Assembly: GCF_030272615.1 (NCBI RefSeq)
Contig: NC_081411.1
Location: forward strand, 185,550,449 to 185,614,448
Origin: Cryptomeria japonica
Taxonomy: Eukaryota; Streptophyta; Pinopsida; Cupressales; Cupressaceae
Direction: 5' to 3'
DNA length: 64,000 nt
Below are positions 12,855-24,763 of the stretch, piece after piece; the first letter of the stretch is position 1; each line of letters opens with the position of its first letter. The notes beneath the pieces are model-generated. The model was not told where the DNA came from and did no database searches. It was given only the letters and a program-made list of their open reading frames with translations. Position numbers and translations under genes: made by a program.

Positions 12855-13431
12855 TTACAATTTGTAGAGCTTGAGATCTTGCCCATTGTAGGTATAGGGC
12901 ATAATCATTCCGTCAGCGTAGCTGAGTCTTAAAGTATTTTGTCCCACTGCTTCATAGATCTTGAAAGGGCCTTTCCACAACAAATCAAACTTGCCGTGAG
13001 CACCTTTTGGCTCTCTCATTTTATCCCATAACAACACCTCATCTCCTATTAGGAAACCTCTTGGTTGAGCTCACATGTCAAAAATCCTCTTCACTCGGTT
13101 TGAAATTCTATCTACCAGCAGTTCTCTCTCCTCTTCCAACTTCGTCAGATACATAATTCTTTTCTCCAAAGCATTTTGAAAGAAAGAATCTTCCACTACT
13201 GTCTGCAGCTTGGCTGTTGATAATTACAAAGGCAAAGAAAGTTTTGCTCCTACGCCATACACAAGTTCAAAAGGTGCCATTCCAATGGTCCTCTTGGGCA
13301 TGGTTCTATCTGCCCACAAAGCCTCATATATCTTCTTATGCCGATTCTGAGCACTTTCATCAACTAACTTCTTCATGATGGCTATCAAGTTCTTGTTGCT
13401 AGATTCTGCCAACCCATTACCCTATGGAAAG
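12855..13431 (-). pseudogene. E2 integrase, C-terminal part
   Basis: This is the continuation of the E2 integrase after the E3 insertion. It starts with the catalytic-Glu region (GLAESSNKNL), just after an in-frame TAG where relatives have Gln in a PQGNG-like stretch. It proceeds through MAPFELVYGVGAKLSLPL (13412-13224) and a basic linker, and ends with the GPY/F-type motif LLWKGPFKIYEA and a terminal LKLYKL at 12855. That ending closely parallels E1's LKLYQL. A stop near 13070 (in the RGL-AHMSKIL region) and others break it. Confidence 0.8.
13427..13431. repeat. Target-site duplication of E3, left copy (gaaag)
   Basis: gaaag precedes the E3 LTR at 13432, and aaaag follows the other LTR at 18794-18798. 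There is one mismatch. Removing E3 and one copy restores the integrase frame through a SNYFP-like stretch. Confidence 0.75.
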
Positions 13432-15037
13432 TGATGCAGAGACAAGAGAATCTAATACAAATTTGCAAATAAAAGGGGTATTTTGGACCCAAACCCCTTA
13501 CACTCCTCAGATGTCTCCAATGCACTCAATGCCTCAATAGGCTCAAAACCTAACACCACCTAAACTAGGTGTGTCTCCTGACTCCACATACTTCAAAGGA
13601 CCTAAAAAAACATGATTCAAAGGCTTTCTAAACCCCTAATCCTCTCTAGCTTCAACACAAACTCAATACATTTATTCAACCAAGCATCTAGCCCTTCAAA
13701 TCGGGTAATTTCCCTTTAACTCAAAAATTTTCCAAAAAACTTTCCCAAAAAAATTACATATTTAGACACCCATTTGGATGTTACACAACATATCCAAAAA
13801 CCAATATAGGTTGTTTTGGACGGACCCTTTGCTGTCCTCAAATGTGCCCCTTTTTAACCTTAAAAACCACCCACTTTACAAAGGAAGTACCAACAAAACT
13901 TAACACCAGGTTGCAAAACTTTGTATAGTATTCAATTAGGTTCCCAAACAAAGGATTTTACAAGTTTTATGGCTTGATTCAACTTCTAAGTGTCCAAAAT
14001 CTAAAACCTTCCTTAAATCACCCTCTAAACTAGGGCTTGCTTAAAATCACGCCTCCAATCACTTCTCTGATCAAATGAAGGTTGTTTCACCATTAAATTG
14101 GTTCCCTCTACTGATTCCAATCATAAAAGATATCCCTCCAATGGCTACTTTAGTGGCTGCTACACTCTAGCCACCATCCCCATGCTCCAATCAACCAACA
14201 AATTCACCATTTGTGAGTGATCACTCTGAAAAACCACTTCAATCCTGCACTTTCATGTTAGTTTGATATGATACAACATTATTTTCCATCCCCAAGTCAC
14301 AGTAAGCACATAAAGGGGATGGATTACATATTCATACTTGAGAAAACAAGGAAAATCAGAGTTTTAAAACAGGACAGTCAATATAAATCCTTAGATCAGA
14401 TTAAAAATGATATAAAATGCTTCAGATCATGCACATTAAATTCCTATCAACCTTCCTCAATGATTATAACTCAAAGATCATCAAAGGAATGCAAGTTTTT
14501 CAAGGAAAATCAAGGTTTTTGCATTAAAATTGTCTCAATCCGTACAACAGCACCTCCAGTCCGTACCATCTGTACTTTCCTCTTTCTTTTTCCATCATAA
14601 ATGATGAATACAACTTCCCCAACCAACCCAAGGTGGTTGGAGGGGTTTACAAATTCATTAAGACTTAAAAACTCAATTTCCCTCCAAAATGCTACTAAAT
14701 GTTGGAATACAAAGATTTTAATTTTCCAACTTTATTTAATAAATTCTACTTGCTAAAATAATTCCAAATCAATGGAATTTTATTTCATATACCTAAATAA
14801 CCCTACCAAAAACCCTACTAACCATTCTAGACCCTTGAAACACTATTGGCCTACTTGACACCATATTTTGTCTTAGGTCCCTTATCAAGACTTATTACAT
14901 TTAAATCAAATTGAGCATTACATAGAGCCATTATTGGCTTCAAAACATTCCAATTCACTTTCAAGGATGCTCTGGGGTCTTTGTTCATGTTTATAATCTC
15001 CTTGCTCTCAGGTGGACTCTTGGATGCTTCTGCATCA
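13432..15037 (-). repeat. E3 3' LTR
   Basis: 1,606 bp, nearly identical to 17189-18793. A weak purine-rich tract (ggtggggtgta on the minus strand) lies just inside at about 15038-15050. Confidence 0.92.
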
Positions 15038-15279
15038 TACACCCCACCAACAAAAGAACTCTTGTCCCAAGAGTGGAACATCTTGGTCTTCCTTCCATGC
15101 ATTCTTCTTGAGGGGAGTCTGCAACTTGTCCCCTAAGTGGTCTGAAACTCATCTTTCCAACCTTTACAACCTGCACCAAACATGTTAGAAACATAATATG
15201 AAAACTTGGAATCTCCACCCTTGGTGGATACTTGCTGTTGTGAACAGTCAACCTTAGCCTGCATAAACTGTCTTTCCAT

Positions 15280-17103
15280 CTATATATTAGGATCAGAATG
15301 ACCCCTATTACTGTCCTTCATGGACATGCCTTGATCATCCCTCAATGGTGACACAGTAGGACACCACAAAGTGCCCACCATCACCCCATCTTTCATCATA
15401 GTCTGCTGCCCCACAGTCCTCTTGCATTTGCTGTCAAGAACTTCAGTTTTCACAACCAATAATGAGGATTTTTTCTTCAGGTTTGATACCTCTGACTCAT
15501 GCATCTTCTGCCCCTGCAAATCAACATATGTCTTTGTGCCAAAAACTATTATCCTTTCTCCTTCATTAACATCATTAGGAAGGGGCTGAAGAGTGAAAGA
15601 TTTTCCATCCTTATGCACCTTATACACATTTTCAAAACCATAATGGATTGTTCTACGTGACACTTGCCATGGTCTCCCAAGAATGATATGACAACATGTC
15701 ATAGGAACCACATCACATAAAACTCTATCACTATATCCCCCAATGGAGAAATCAACATAAGTTTGTTCCCTAATGACAATGTTTTGTTCATTGCTGACCC
15801 AAGATGCCCTATATGGTCTATCAAGAGGAAATTTTTGTAACTTCAATTTGTTTACCATTTCATAAGACACCAAATTATCACAGGAACCAGAATCTATAAT
15901 CATCCTACAAACTTTACCATGACTTTTACAATTGGTCCTAAAGATTGATACCTTGGGCTTCTCTTGCTGCTGCATAGGTGCTTTCCCCATCATGAGACAC
16001 TCTCCAACTTTAGGATATGCCTTTGAGGTTCCTTCTTCCTCATCTTGTTGTTTGTAGTCTTCCCGTTGTGTCAAATTCACTCTTTTATCAGTCTTCTTTA
16101 CATAGTTCTCTTTCTCTGGACACTTGTAGAAAGGATGTCCTTCCTCCCCACACTTGTAGCACTTTCCTTGGAAGCTTCTTCCTGCCCCAAATCTGCCACC
16201 TCCTCTTTGTCAATTCTTCTGATCTGCAACTTGTTCCTTACCCTTGTCATTTGGTTCTTGACTCTCTTGGAATCTTCCTCCTCTACCTCTATTTGTTTGT
16301 CCTCTTCTACCACCTTGCCTTTCTTGTCTTCTCTTCAACTTGTCCTCAGCCTTCATGGCTAGTTTGTAACATTCTTCTAAAATTTTTGGTGTAGCCATTG
16401 TCATTTCATCCTGGATGTTATACCTCAAACCCCCAAGATACCTTGCTACCTTCTCTTCCACATCTTCATCATGTGCTGCCCTGATATCTAACTTGTGAAA
16501 TTTTTCAGTATACTTTTGAACATCCATGTCCTTTTGCTTCAGCCCTTGCATCTTTTTGTACAATTGCACCTTATAATCATCCGGAAGGAACTTGTCCTTC
16601 ATCTTGTCCATCACCCTTGGCTATGAGGTGATCTTAAGCAATCCTTTCTTTCCTCTATCTGCCTGCAAGTTATCCCACCACAACAATGCATGGCCCTTCA
16701 TCCTAGACTTAGCAATCTTAACCTTGTACTTATCTTCTACATCTTCACAATCAAAGTAATTTTCAAGAGCACTAAACCAATCAAGTAAAATTTCATCATC
16801 CATCTTACCTTCATACATTGGTAGATCAGTTCTTGTCTTTGAGTCTCCACTTTTGACTGCTTTGAGCAACTTTGCCATCCTTGCTTCTTCAGGATCCAAC
16901 CTCTCTTCTCTTGGTGTTTCTTCTTCTTCATGCTCTTCCTCTCCTCCTTTATCTACCAAGTTCCTCAATCTTTCCATCTCTTCTTTCATCCTTCTATTTT
17001 CTTCTATTTTTTCTCTTACCCATTTTGCAAGCTCTACATTTTTCATCCTCTGAGGCATCTCTTCTTCTTCAGCCATCTTTGTTTTCCTGCTGTATGGAAT
17101 CAA
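15280..17103 (-). pseudogene. E3 gag-protease polyprotein, two in-frame stops
   Basis: This is one continuous minus-strand frame. The N-terminal 60 residues are a charged coiled-coil-like stretch (KNVELAKWVREKIEENRRMK). A retrotransposon gag domain follows, including LWWDNLQ and KFLPDDYKVQLYKKMQGLKQ. After that come an RGG-like basic stretch and a CX2CX4HX4C zinc knuckle (CYKCGEEGHPFYKC, about 16165-16125). A retropepsin with active site MIIDSGSCDNLVS and flap-side ILGRPW ends the reading. A TAG at 16621-16623 and a TGA near 16207-16209 interrupt gag; otherwise it would read through. The frame runs past 15280, after another stop, into the LTR. I chose the ATG region at 17103 because it follows the primer site. 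No pol enzymes follow. Confidence 0.88.
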
Positions 17104-17173
17104 CTCTGGAAGTCTTCTACAAAGGATTCAACCCACAAGAATTCAAAGAACCTTCTTAAACACAAACTCCTAT

Positions 17174-17185
17174 GCTCTGATACCA
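17174..17185 (-). other. E3 primer-binding site (tRNA-iMet)
   Basis: The minus strand reads TGGTATCAGAGC, three bases after the 5' LTR end. It is complementary to the 3' end of plant initiator tRNA-Met. Confidence 0.92.
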
Positions 17186-17188
17186 ATC

Positions 17189-18793
17189 TGATGCAGAGAC
17201 AAGAGAATCTAATACAAATTTGCAAATAAAAGGGGTATTTTGGACCCAAACCCCTTACACTCCTCAGATGTCTCCAATGCACTCAATGCCTCAATAGGCT
17301 CAAAACCTAACACCACCTAAACTAGGTGTGTCTCCTGACTCCACATACTTCAAAGGACCTCAAAAAACATGATTCAAAGGCTTTCTAAATGCCTAAGCCT
17401 CTCTAGCTTCAACACAAACTCAATACATTTATTCAACCAAGCATCTAGCCCTTCAAATCGGGTAATTTCCCTTTAACTCAAAACTTTTCCAAAAACCTTG
17501 CCCAAAAAAATTAAATATTTAGACACCCAATTGGATGTTACACAACATATCCGAAAACCAATATAGGTTGTTTTGGACGGACCCTTTGCTGTCCTCAAAT
17601 GTGCCCCTTTTTAACCTTAAAAACCACCCACTTTACAAAGGAAGTACCAACAAAACTTAACACCAGGTTGCAAAAATTTGTACAGTATTCAATTAGGTTC
17701 CCAAACAAAGGATTTTACAATTTTTATGTCTTGATTCAACTTCTAAGTGTCCAAACTCTAAAACCTTCCTTAAATCACCCTCTAAACTAGGGCTTGCTTA
17801 AAATCACACCTCCAATCACTTCTCTGATCAAATGAAGGTTGTTTCACCATTGAATTGGTGCCCTCTACTGATTTCAATCATAAAAGATATCCCTCCAATG
17901 GCTAATTTAGTGGCTGCTACACTCTAGCCTCCATCCCCATGCTCCAATCAACCAACAAATTCACCATTTGTGAGTGATCACTCTGAAAAACCACTTCAAT
18001 CCTGCACTATCATGTTAGTTTGATATGATACAACATTATTTTCCATCCCCAAGTCACAGTAAGCACATAAAGGGGATGGATTACATATTCATACTTGAGA
18101 AAACAAGGAAAATCAGAGTTTTAAAACAGGACAGTCAATATAAATCCTTAGATCAGATTAAAAATGATATAAAATGCTTCAGATCATGCACATTAAATTC
18201 CTATCAACCTTCCTCAATGATTATAACTCAAAGATCATCAAAGGAATGCAAGTTTTTCAAGGAAAATCAAGGTTTTTGCATTAAAACTGTCTCAATCCGT
18301 ACAACAGCACCTCCAGTCCGTACCATCTGTACTTTCCTCTTTTTTTTCCATCATAAATGATGAATACAACTTCCCCAACCAACCCAAGGTGGTTGGAGGG
18401 GTTTACAAATTCATTAAGACTTAAAAACTCAATTTCCCTCCAAAATGCTACTAAATGTTGGAATACAAAGATTTTAATTTTCCAACTTTATTTAATACAT
18501 TCTATTTGCTAAAATAATTCCAAATCAATGGAATTTTATTTCATATACCTAAATAACCCTACCAAAAACCCTACTAACCATTCTAGACCCTTGAAACACT
18601 ATTGGCCTACTTGACACCATATTTTGTCTTAGGTCCCTTATCAAGACTTATTACATTTAAATCAAATTGAGCATTAAATAGAGCCATTATTGGCTTCAAA
18701 ACATTCCAATTCACTTTCAAGGATGCTCTGGGGTCTTTGTTCATGTTTATAATCTCCTTGCTCTTAGGTGGACTCTTGGATGCTCCTGCATCA
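17189..18793 (-). repeat. E3 5' LTR
   Basis: 1,605 bp, TGATGCAG to CTGCATCA, pairing with 13432-15037. Confidence 0.92.
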
Positions 18794-19482
18794 AAAAGTA
18801 ATTAGAGGAATGCGAGAGGGTAATCTGATGATCATAACAAAACATAGTCAATTCTTCTGAGGAGAAATATGATGCATTATCCGCCACAATCTTTTGAAGA
18901 ACCCCAAAATGAACTAGGATGTAATCCTTGAAAAAACTACACATAACCTCTGAGTTCGCCTTTTTAGTGGGAATGGCTTCTACCCACTTGGTAAAGTAGT
19001 CAGTTGCTGTCAAAATATACATATGACCAGCACTGGAATGAGGGTTTATTGGGCCTATGAAATCAATGCCCCATTGCTTGAAAGGTTCATCTATTACTAC
19101 AGGCCTTAGAGGGAGAGTCACCAAATGTGGCTTTCCAGAAAAAAGTTGACATTTCTCACACTCTTTAACATAAATATATGCATCCCTAAACATGTCGGGC
19201 CAATAAAAACAATTCCTCAGAATTTTGAAAGCAGTAACAGACGATGAGAAGTATCCCCCACAAGCTTCACCATGATAGGCCTCCACGAGCTTTTGCTATT
19301 GAGGTTTATCTACACACCTTAAATATGTTCCATCTAAACCTTTTTTGTATAAAACATCTTGCCAAATTACATACTTAGTAGCTTTTAACTTTAAATTCCT
19401 TTGTTCTTTTGCTGACAAATGGCTTGGGCAGCTACCATAAGTTAAATAATAAGCCACATCAGAGAACCAGGTATCCTACAAT
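18794..19482 (-). pseudogene. E2 integrase, N-terminal part, truncated by E3
   Basis: After the RNase H and a linker, the minus strand reads the integrase zinc region (HGEACGGYFSS, FYWPDMFRDAYIY, CEKC). The catalytic core follows with D in WGIDFIGPINP and D in IVADNASYFSS, then FCYDHQITLSHSS. The frame enters the E3 LTR at 18793; the catalytic Glu lies at the other side of E3 (12855-13431). The open frame seen down to 18747 is a chance fusion with LTR sequence. A stop near 19300 separates it from the upstream pol frame. Confidence 0.85.
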
Positions 19483-21214
19483 CCAACTAAAAGAGTTAAT
19501 GGCAACTCGGCTTCAGTTTCCACCTCATTTTCCACTATTAGCCTGCATAAGCCTTGTCCTTTGACTATCTTCATGGGGTGAATATCTAAGTCATATTCTT
19601 GAATTTTTGTTACCCAAGTTGCTCTCTTATTTAGTCCAACCTCCTATTGAGTTAAAATGTTTTTTACTGCTGAATCTGGATCAAAAAATAAAGAGTGAGA
19701 ATGCAAAATATAGTACCGAAACTGTTTCATGACTTTTACTACAGCATAGGCATGTTTCTCCAAAAGGGAATACTTAAGCTCATGCTTCTTGAGCGGAATA
19801 CTCATGAATGCTATAGGTGCTTCAGCCCCATATTTATCCAACTGTAACAGAATCCCAGACATCGTATGCTCTGATGCATAACAATACAAAATGAAGTCCT
19901 TTGTGAAATCTGGATTAACAAGAGTACGCGCATTTGCAACTGAACCTTTAATTCTTTTGAAAGCATCTTTGGCCTCTTCAGTCCACTTGAAAGGATGTTG
20001 CTCACTTAACAAGCTGATGATGTGTTTTGTGGTCTCTGCAAACTCCAGAACAAATCTTCTTAAGAAATTCACTTGACCAAAGAACGATCTTACTCCAGTC
20101 CAGTTAGAAGGTAAACTGAGACATTGAATTGCATGAACCCTCTCAAGATCGATCTTGACTCCTTCCTTTGAGACAATGTGTCCTAACAATTTGCCTTCTG
20201 TGACACAAAAAATTGATTTCTTTGGATTCAAAGAGATTCCGTGCTCATGATAGCATTGCAGTACTGCACTCAAATCTCTAAGATGATCTTTCCTTTCTTT
20301 TGAAAACACCGTGAGGTCATCCAGGTAAACAACAATAATTCTATCTTGAAAATCCTTAAAAGAGGAATCCATAGCCCTTTGAAAAGTGGCTCCGACATTT
20401 ATTAAACCAAATGGCATGCGGTTATATGAAAATGTTCCCCATGGAGTGATGAACGCTGTCTTGTGTTGTTCATGCTCTGCTACAGTAATCTGATTGTAAC
20501 CAGAAAAACCATCCAACATCGACATCATCTTTGACCTGGACACCGTCTACAAAATGTGGTCCATATTGGGTAAAGCATAGTTGTCCTTTAGACTCGCTTG
20601 ATTCAAATTTTGAAAATCAACACAAATACGGATTTTCCCATTCTTCTTCCTTACGGGCACAATGTTGGCTACCCAAGTAGAATGACCAATTGGATATATG
20701 ATTCTACCATTAAGCATTTTATCAACTTCCTTAAAAATTGCACCCGCCATAATGGGATTAAAATTCCTCAATTTTTGTCTAAATGGAGAAACGCCTAGCT
20801 TCAATGGAATTTGATGCTGAAAATGTCCATTTCTAAACTCCTTCAGGTCGTCATAGGACCAAGCAAAGACATCAATGTATTTTTTAAGCAGTGTGCCAAG
20901 TGCTCGCTTTTCCTCCATAGAACAACACTTGCCAATTGTTACTTCTTTTGGGTTGGATTCATCACCCAAATTTATTTTCTCACAATTTCCTCTTCTGTCA
21001 TCCTTGGGAACTTTCTTACCTATGAATGCATCATCCCTAGTGAAAAATCTCTCTAGAGTCACTAGTCCCTTCGAAATTTTGTTACCTTTGAGCTAAATAA
21101 AACTATTTGTAGGATCTACCTCTGGGTCTGGACTAAACTCTTTGCAGACATTCTCAGATCCTTCAAAATATGACTGAGAAAATGATTGAGCACATTCTAG
21201 GAAATCTTTGATCT
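19483..21214 (-). pseudogene. E2 reverse transcriptase and gypsy RNase H
   Basis: The RT begins near 21062 with a conserved lead-in (GHFQHQIPLKLGVSPFRQKL), then VPVRKKNGKIRICVDFQNLN, then MLDGFSGYNQITVAE and TPWGTFSYNRMPFGL. The catalytic motif is VVYLDDLTVFSKE, with YLDD intact. GHIVSKEGVKIDLERV and the thumb follow. The adjoining gypsy RNase H shows FILYCYASEHTMSGILLQ and HELKYSLLEKHAYAVVKVMKQF. One stop at 20544-20546 splits RT near the DHIL stretch, and others lie at 19641-19643 and 19480s. This is the best preserved pol region in the window. E1 has the same segment at 37885-38928. Confidence 0.9.
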
Positions 21215-22694
21215 ATGCATCCGCATCAAATACTTGCCAATGATTTACATTATCGGGGACACTGGGCCTATAGATCATTTCAATCCTATATGAGTTATCC
21301 TAAAAGTTTGTATGCGGTAATAAAAGTGAGGCTAAAACAACTAATGAATCTGCCCTACTATTTTGCTCCCTCAGAATGGCTTCAATCGAGAAAGCATCAA
21401 AGAATGCTAACTCATCCCAAACCCTATTCCTGTAATGTCTCAACTTGTCATTCTTAACTATATAAACATTTCTCACCTATCAGACAATCAACTTTGCATC
21501 ACCTTTAACTTTAAGAAATTTGATACCTTTACATCTGGCCTCACTTAATCCTAATAATAATGACTCATACTCTGTAGTATTATTAGTATTCTTAAAATCC
21601 AACTTGAAAGAAAACGGGAGAATATTACCAGTAGGTGACAGCAAAACCACCCCTACTCCTGAACCGAAGTTGGCATAGCTTCCATCAAATTCCATCTGCC
21701 TTAACCCGTCAAGTTCGTCAACAACCTCGACTGGTTCCCTTTCACCAGGAGCAAGAATGAGACAGTTTCCAAACTCACATTCTTGAAACAAAATTTGGGC
21801 TTTGGGGTTATCTGAAGGAAAAATAGTGTACTTATTTTTAGGCTTAGGTTCAAGCTTGATTTTTTGTTTTCCAAGGGGAATGATGGCTTCAGACCAGTCC
21901 ATTTTGATTTCACCTCCAAGGTCCTTGCAAAATGTTCTACTCAAAAGTATTTCGTAACTCGCTGGAATATCAGCAACCAGGATAGTTAATCTTACTCTTT
22001 TGTCAGGGCATGCTGCCATCACTGCTTGGACATCTTTTACTTGTCCAATAAGAGGAACCTATTTTCCATCCATCGAAAAGCATCTCCCAAACATTTTAGT
22101 GAGGGTCAGACCTAGAGATTTAGCCACAGGCGAAGGCATTATGTTGTCTAATGCCTCTAATGCCCCTAAATCTATTATGCAATTGCTAAGCTTCTGACCA
22201 TTCAAGAGAAGGGATATATAGAAAGGTTCAGGCTTTGGAATCTCAACCTCAAGTCTAGATTTTTCATCATGAAAAGCACAAGGATCAACTAGGTTAGCTA
22301 ATGAGCACGGGGCGGATGAAGACCTTTCTGCAGTAGCTAAATCACTATTCTCCACACATCCGTGTTCTTGGGACTCTGAAGAGGAATATCCCTTAACATA
22401 TTTGACCAATTTATCCAGTTCTTTTGGCTTCAACTTCAAATACTCAGTGGTAGGAAGTTGAACAGTAGAGGCCTTACAGAACTCAATGATATCAAAGGAG
22501 GAGGAAGAGGAAGTACTATTATTATCTTCATGGTTCCTTTGCAAAATCCTAACTTTAGGGACCTTTGAAAAACTATTACTTGGGAGATCTTTGCCTTTGA
22601 AATTACTTCTAGAAGGATTTACAAAAGAAGAAGCCTGAGAAATTCGTTGATTCCTTATTAAAATCGCACATGAAGGACCTTCAAGAGTTGCCAA
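21215..22694 (-). pseudogene. E2 protease and upstream RNase H (second RNase H)
   Basis: The N-terminal part is low-complexity and serine-rich. A retropepsin-like domain follows (LLLNGQKLSNCIID, then LGALEALDNIMPSPVAKSLGL), in which the usual D-S/T-G is DLG, probably inactivating. After a stop at 22056-22058 comes VPLIGQVKDVQ and TILVADIPASYEILLSRTF, the protease C terminus. From about 21690 an RNase HI-type domain appears with MEFDGSYANFGSGVGVVLLS (Asp), NNTTEYESLLLGLSEA (Glu), VKGDAKLIV (Asp) and, after a stop at 21480, REQNSRADSLV. This resembles the archaeal-type RNase H of plant Tat elements, but it lies before RT rather than after the gypsy RNase H. Confidence 0.82.
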
Positions 22695-22722
22695 AATGTT
22701 ACTACCTCTTTCCGAATCTTAC

Positions 22723-23718
22723 TCATACTCGAGGTAGAATGTTCGAGTCACTAGGTACCTCTTGAATTCTTTCTACTTTAGTGAACTCTCCTAATTCATC
22801 TTTTGTATTTTGCATATGAACATGTCTTATCATATCAGGACAAGAAATCCTATCATGATCAGTGGTAAGATGGAATGAGCACATGACACCTTTGCCAGGA
22901 GGTGCCTCTATTTGAAATCTTTGTGGAACAACAGGCAATTGCAACAGTCGTCCATAATTATATTGATTTGAAGTTTTCCTGCTTATATCTTGATAAGGTT
23001 GTGGATAAGAGCTTCCAGGCTTAGGTATCTGCCTCTTCAGAGCAATTATATCATTGACAAGCTGCTAAACAACTGGATCAGTGGAAGAGGTAGAGGCTTG
23101 AGATTGGCCTTAGGGGGTTTGTATATCTTTTCTCCATTTTCTAGCTGTTATCAGATCATCCTCAAGCTATATAGCCTCATTTTGTGCAGTCTCTAGATCA
23201 GCCAGCCTACTTCTTCTAAGGTGAAAACCCACGTCAGGTGGCATGGAATTTATGAAGAAACATTGTTGATTATCTGCAGTCGGTCTTTTGGCTTGAGGAA
23301 TTCTATGGATAATCTTATTATACCTTGCTACATAATCCCTCATTGGCTCATGAATTTCCTTTTTCATCTATGTGAGTTGAGCTAGTAGCAAATGTTCATC
23401 ATCAACACTTTTGAACCTTTTCTCAAAAGCGGTTTTCATTGTTTGCCAGTCAGTTATGGATCCTGCTCGCAGATGGTTGAACCATTCTGCTGCCCCTTTA
23501 GTGAGAGTTTGGGAAAAAAGCCTAACAACCACGTCCTCATATTGGACTGCTAGGATTCCAGTGGCCACATTAAAAGAATTCAAGTTCTCTTCAACTGAGA
23601 CTTTTCCGTCCCCATTATACTTGGGTAAAACATCCCTTGCCCCTTTTGGAAGTGGATTATGAGCTGCGAGGGCAAGTGGTCCAATAGCTGTACCCCAAGG
23701 TTGAGCCATAATGAACAC
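22723..23718 (-). pseudogene. E2 gag
   Basis: The retrotransposon gag domain is visible as LPKYNGDGKVSVEENLNSF, VVRLFSQTLTKGAAEWFNHL and DWQTMKTAFEKRFKSVDDE, then MRDYVARYNKIIHRIPQ after one stop (23368 side). A linker with stops follows, then a CX2HX4HX4C finger (CSFHLTTDHDRISC, about 22880-22840). The finger is a CHHC variant rather than the classic CCHC. The gag frame is broken at about 23365, 23165 and 23110. Confidence 0.85.
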
Positions 23719-24126
23719 AGGGTAAATGGTTACAGGAGGAGGAGCTTGAACTCAAGTAAGCATTAGTGCTTGCCAAGGAGAAGAAGAAGGTATAAGGGTA
23801 ACTCTGATAGGAGAAGAAGGTCTGCTCTTGGCTTTTCTTTTAGGAGTAAAGTTTGTGGCAAATGGCAGGCCTTGTAATTCTTCAAAACAATTATCAACTA
23901 TTCCTTCTCTCCTTTATGCTCTTGTATATGGACGAGAATCCAGTGTTATCACTCTTAGGAATAATAAGCTGTTTCAAGCAAGACTCAATCTCAATAGTTT
24001 TCCTGAATTATTAAACTATTTCTTCTACAAAGTGAACTTTGAGCAATTTTGCCAATTATGGGCTCAATTTCGTTATGTCTACAACATACCAATCTACTGA
24101 AAATTTGGTTTTCTCTTTGTTTCGTT
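23719..24126 (-). other. E2 5' leader between primer site and gag
   Basis: This is an untranslated leader of about 400 bp. The open frame seen on the opposite strand has no recognisable content. Confidence 0.5.
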
Positions 24127-24145
24127 TTCCCCAGCACAGTTGCCA
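24127..24145 (-). other. E2 primer-binding site, tRNA-Asp-like
   Basis: The minus strand reads TGGCAACTGTGCTGGGGAA, six bases after the 5' LTR end. It matches the plant tRNA-Asp 3' complement (TGGCGCCGTTGCCGGGGAA, from memory) at 14 of 19 positions, so it is probably a diverged tRNA-Asp site. Confidence 0.55.
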
Positions 24146-24726
24146 AAAATCTGTTAGTGAACAGATTTGCTCTTTTTTTAAATGATTAATTTTGAACTCT
24201 ATTACCTTATTCTAAGAACAAGTGTTTCACTAAACAGTTGGGTAAGTGTTGTTCAAATCACCTCCCTCTGAACTTTTGCATAGGTACAACTCCCTATCTT
24301 AGTTTTTCAAGGAATTTGCTAAACTATTTATGTCTGAAAAGAATCTTTTAACCCGAAAGTGTGTAAGGCTGCCTATTTCATTCTTGGATGAAAGGCTGAA
24401 ATTCTTTGCATGTTTCAAAAAGACGAAAAGCCATTTTCCTAACTTTCAATGTATGTAACCATAGCAACTAAAACAAAGTTCAATATACTTTTTTCACAAA
24501 TCTAATAAAGGATGAACAAACTTAAGGAAAAATAAATCTACGCTCGATCATGAATCTTTCCTAAAGTAAATAAAACATTCAAAGGAAAGAACATCAGAGG
24601 AATAATAAGTTACTGTAATGGAAAGATCATTACTATTACTTGATCAGATAAACATACACAAAGACATGTATCTATTCGGATTCAAAATATATAGATTTTC
24701 CTTCTCCCAAAAAATAATATGATTAG

Positions 24727-24731
<5 letters not shown>

Positions 24732-24761
<30 letters not shown>
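24732..24761. repeat. (TA)n microsatellite in E2 5' LTR
   Basis: About 15 AT units; counterpart of 8292-8333. Confidence 0.9.

Positions 24762-24763
<2 letters not shown>

Larger units (their letters stand above)
13432..18793 (-). mobile_element. E3: young non-autonomous gag-protease LTR element
   Basis: A 5,362-bp minus-strand element with 1.6-kb LTRs bounded by the inverted repeat TGATGCAG/CTGCATCA. It has a tRNA-iMet primer-binding site and a 5-bp target duplication in the integrase of E2. The interior is only 2.15 kb and encodes gag, a CCHC knuckle and an aspartic protease in one frame, with no RT, RNase H or integrase. It must therefore have depended on another element. The LTR copies differ at few positions, far fewer than those of E2, which agrees with it being the innermost and youngest layer. 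Two in-frame stops are present in gag. Confidence 0.9.

Noticed and set aside
14268-14600. Open plus-strand frame of 110 codons, present again at 18025-18360
   Set aside because: Both copies are in the E3 LTRs and are antisense to the element. Identity simply reflects recent LTR duplication, and no domain is visible.
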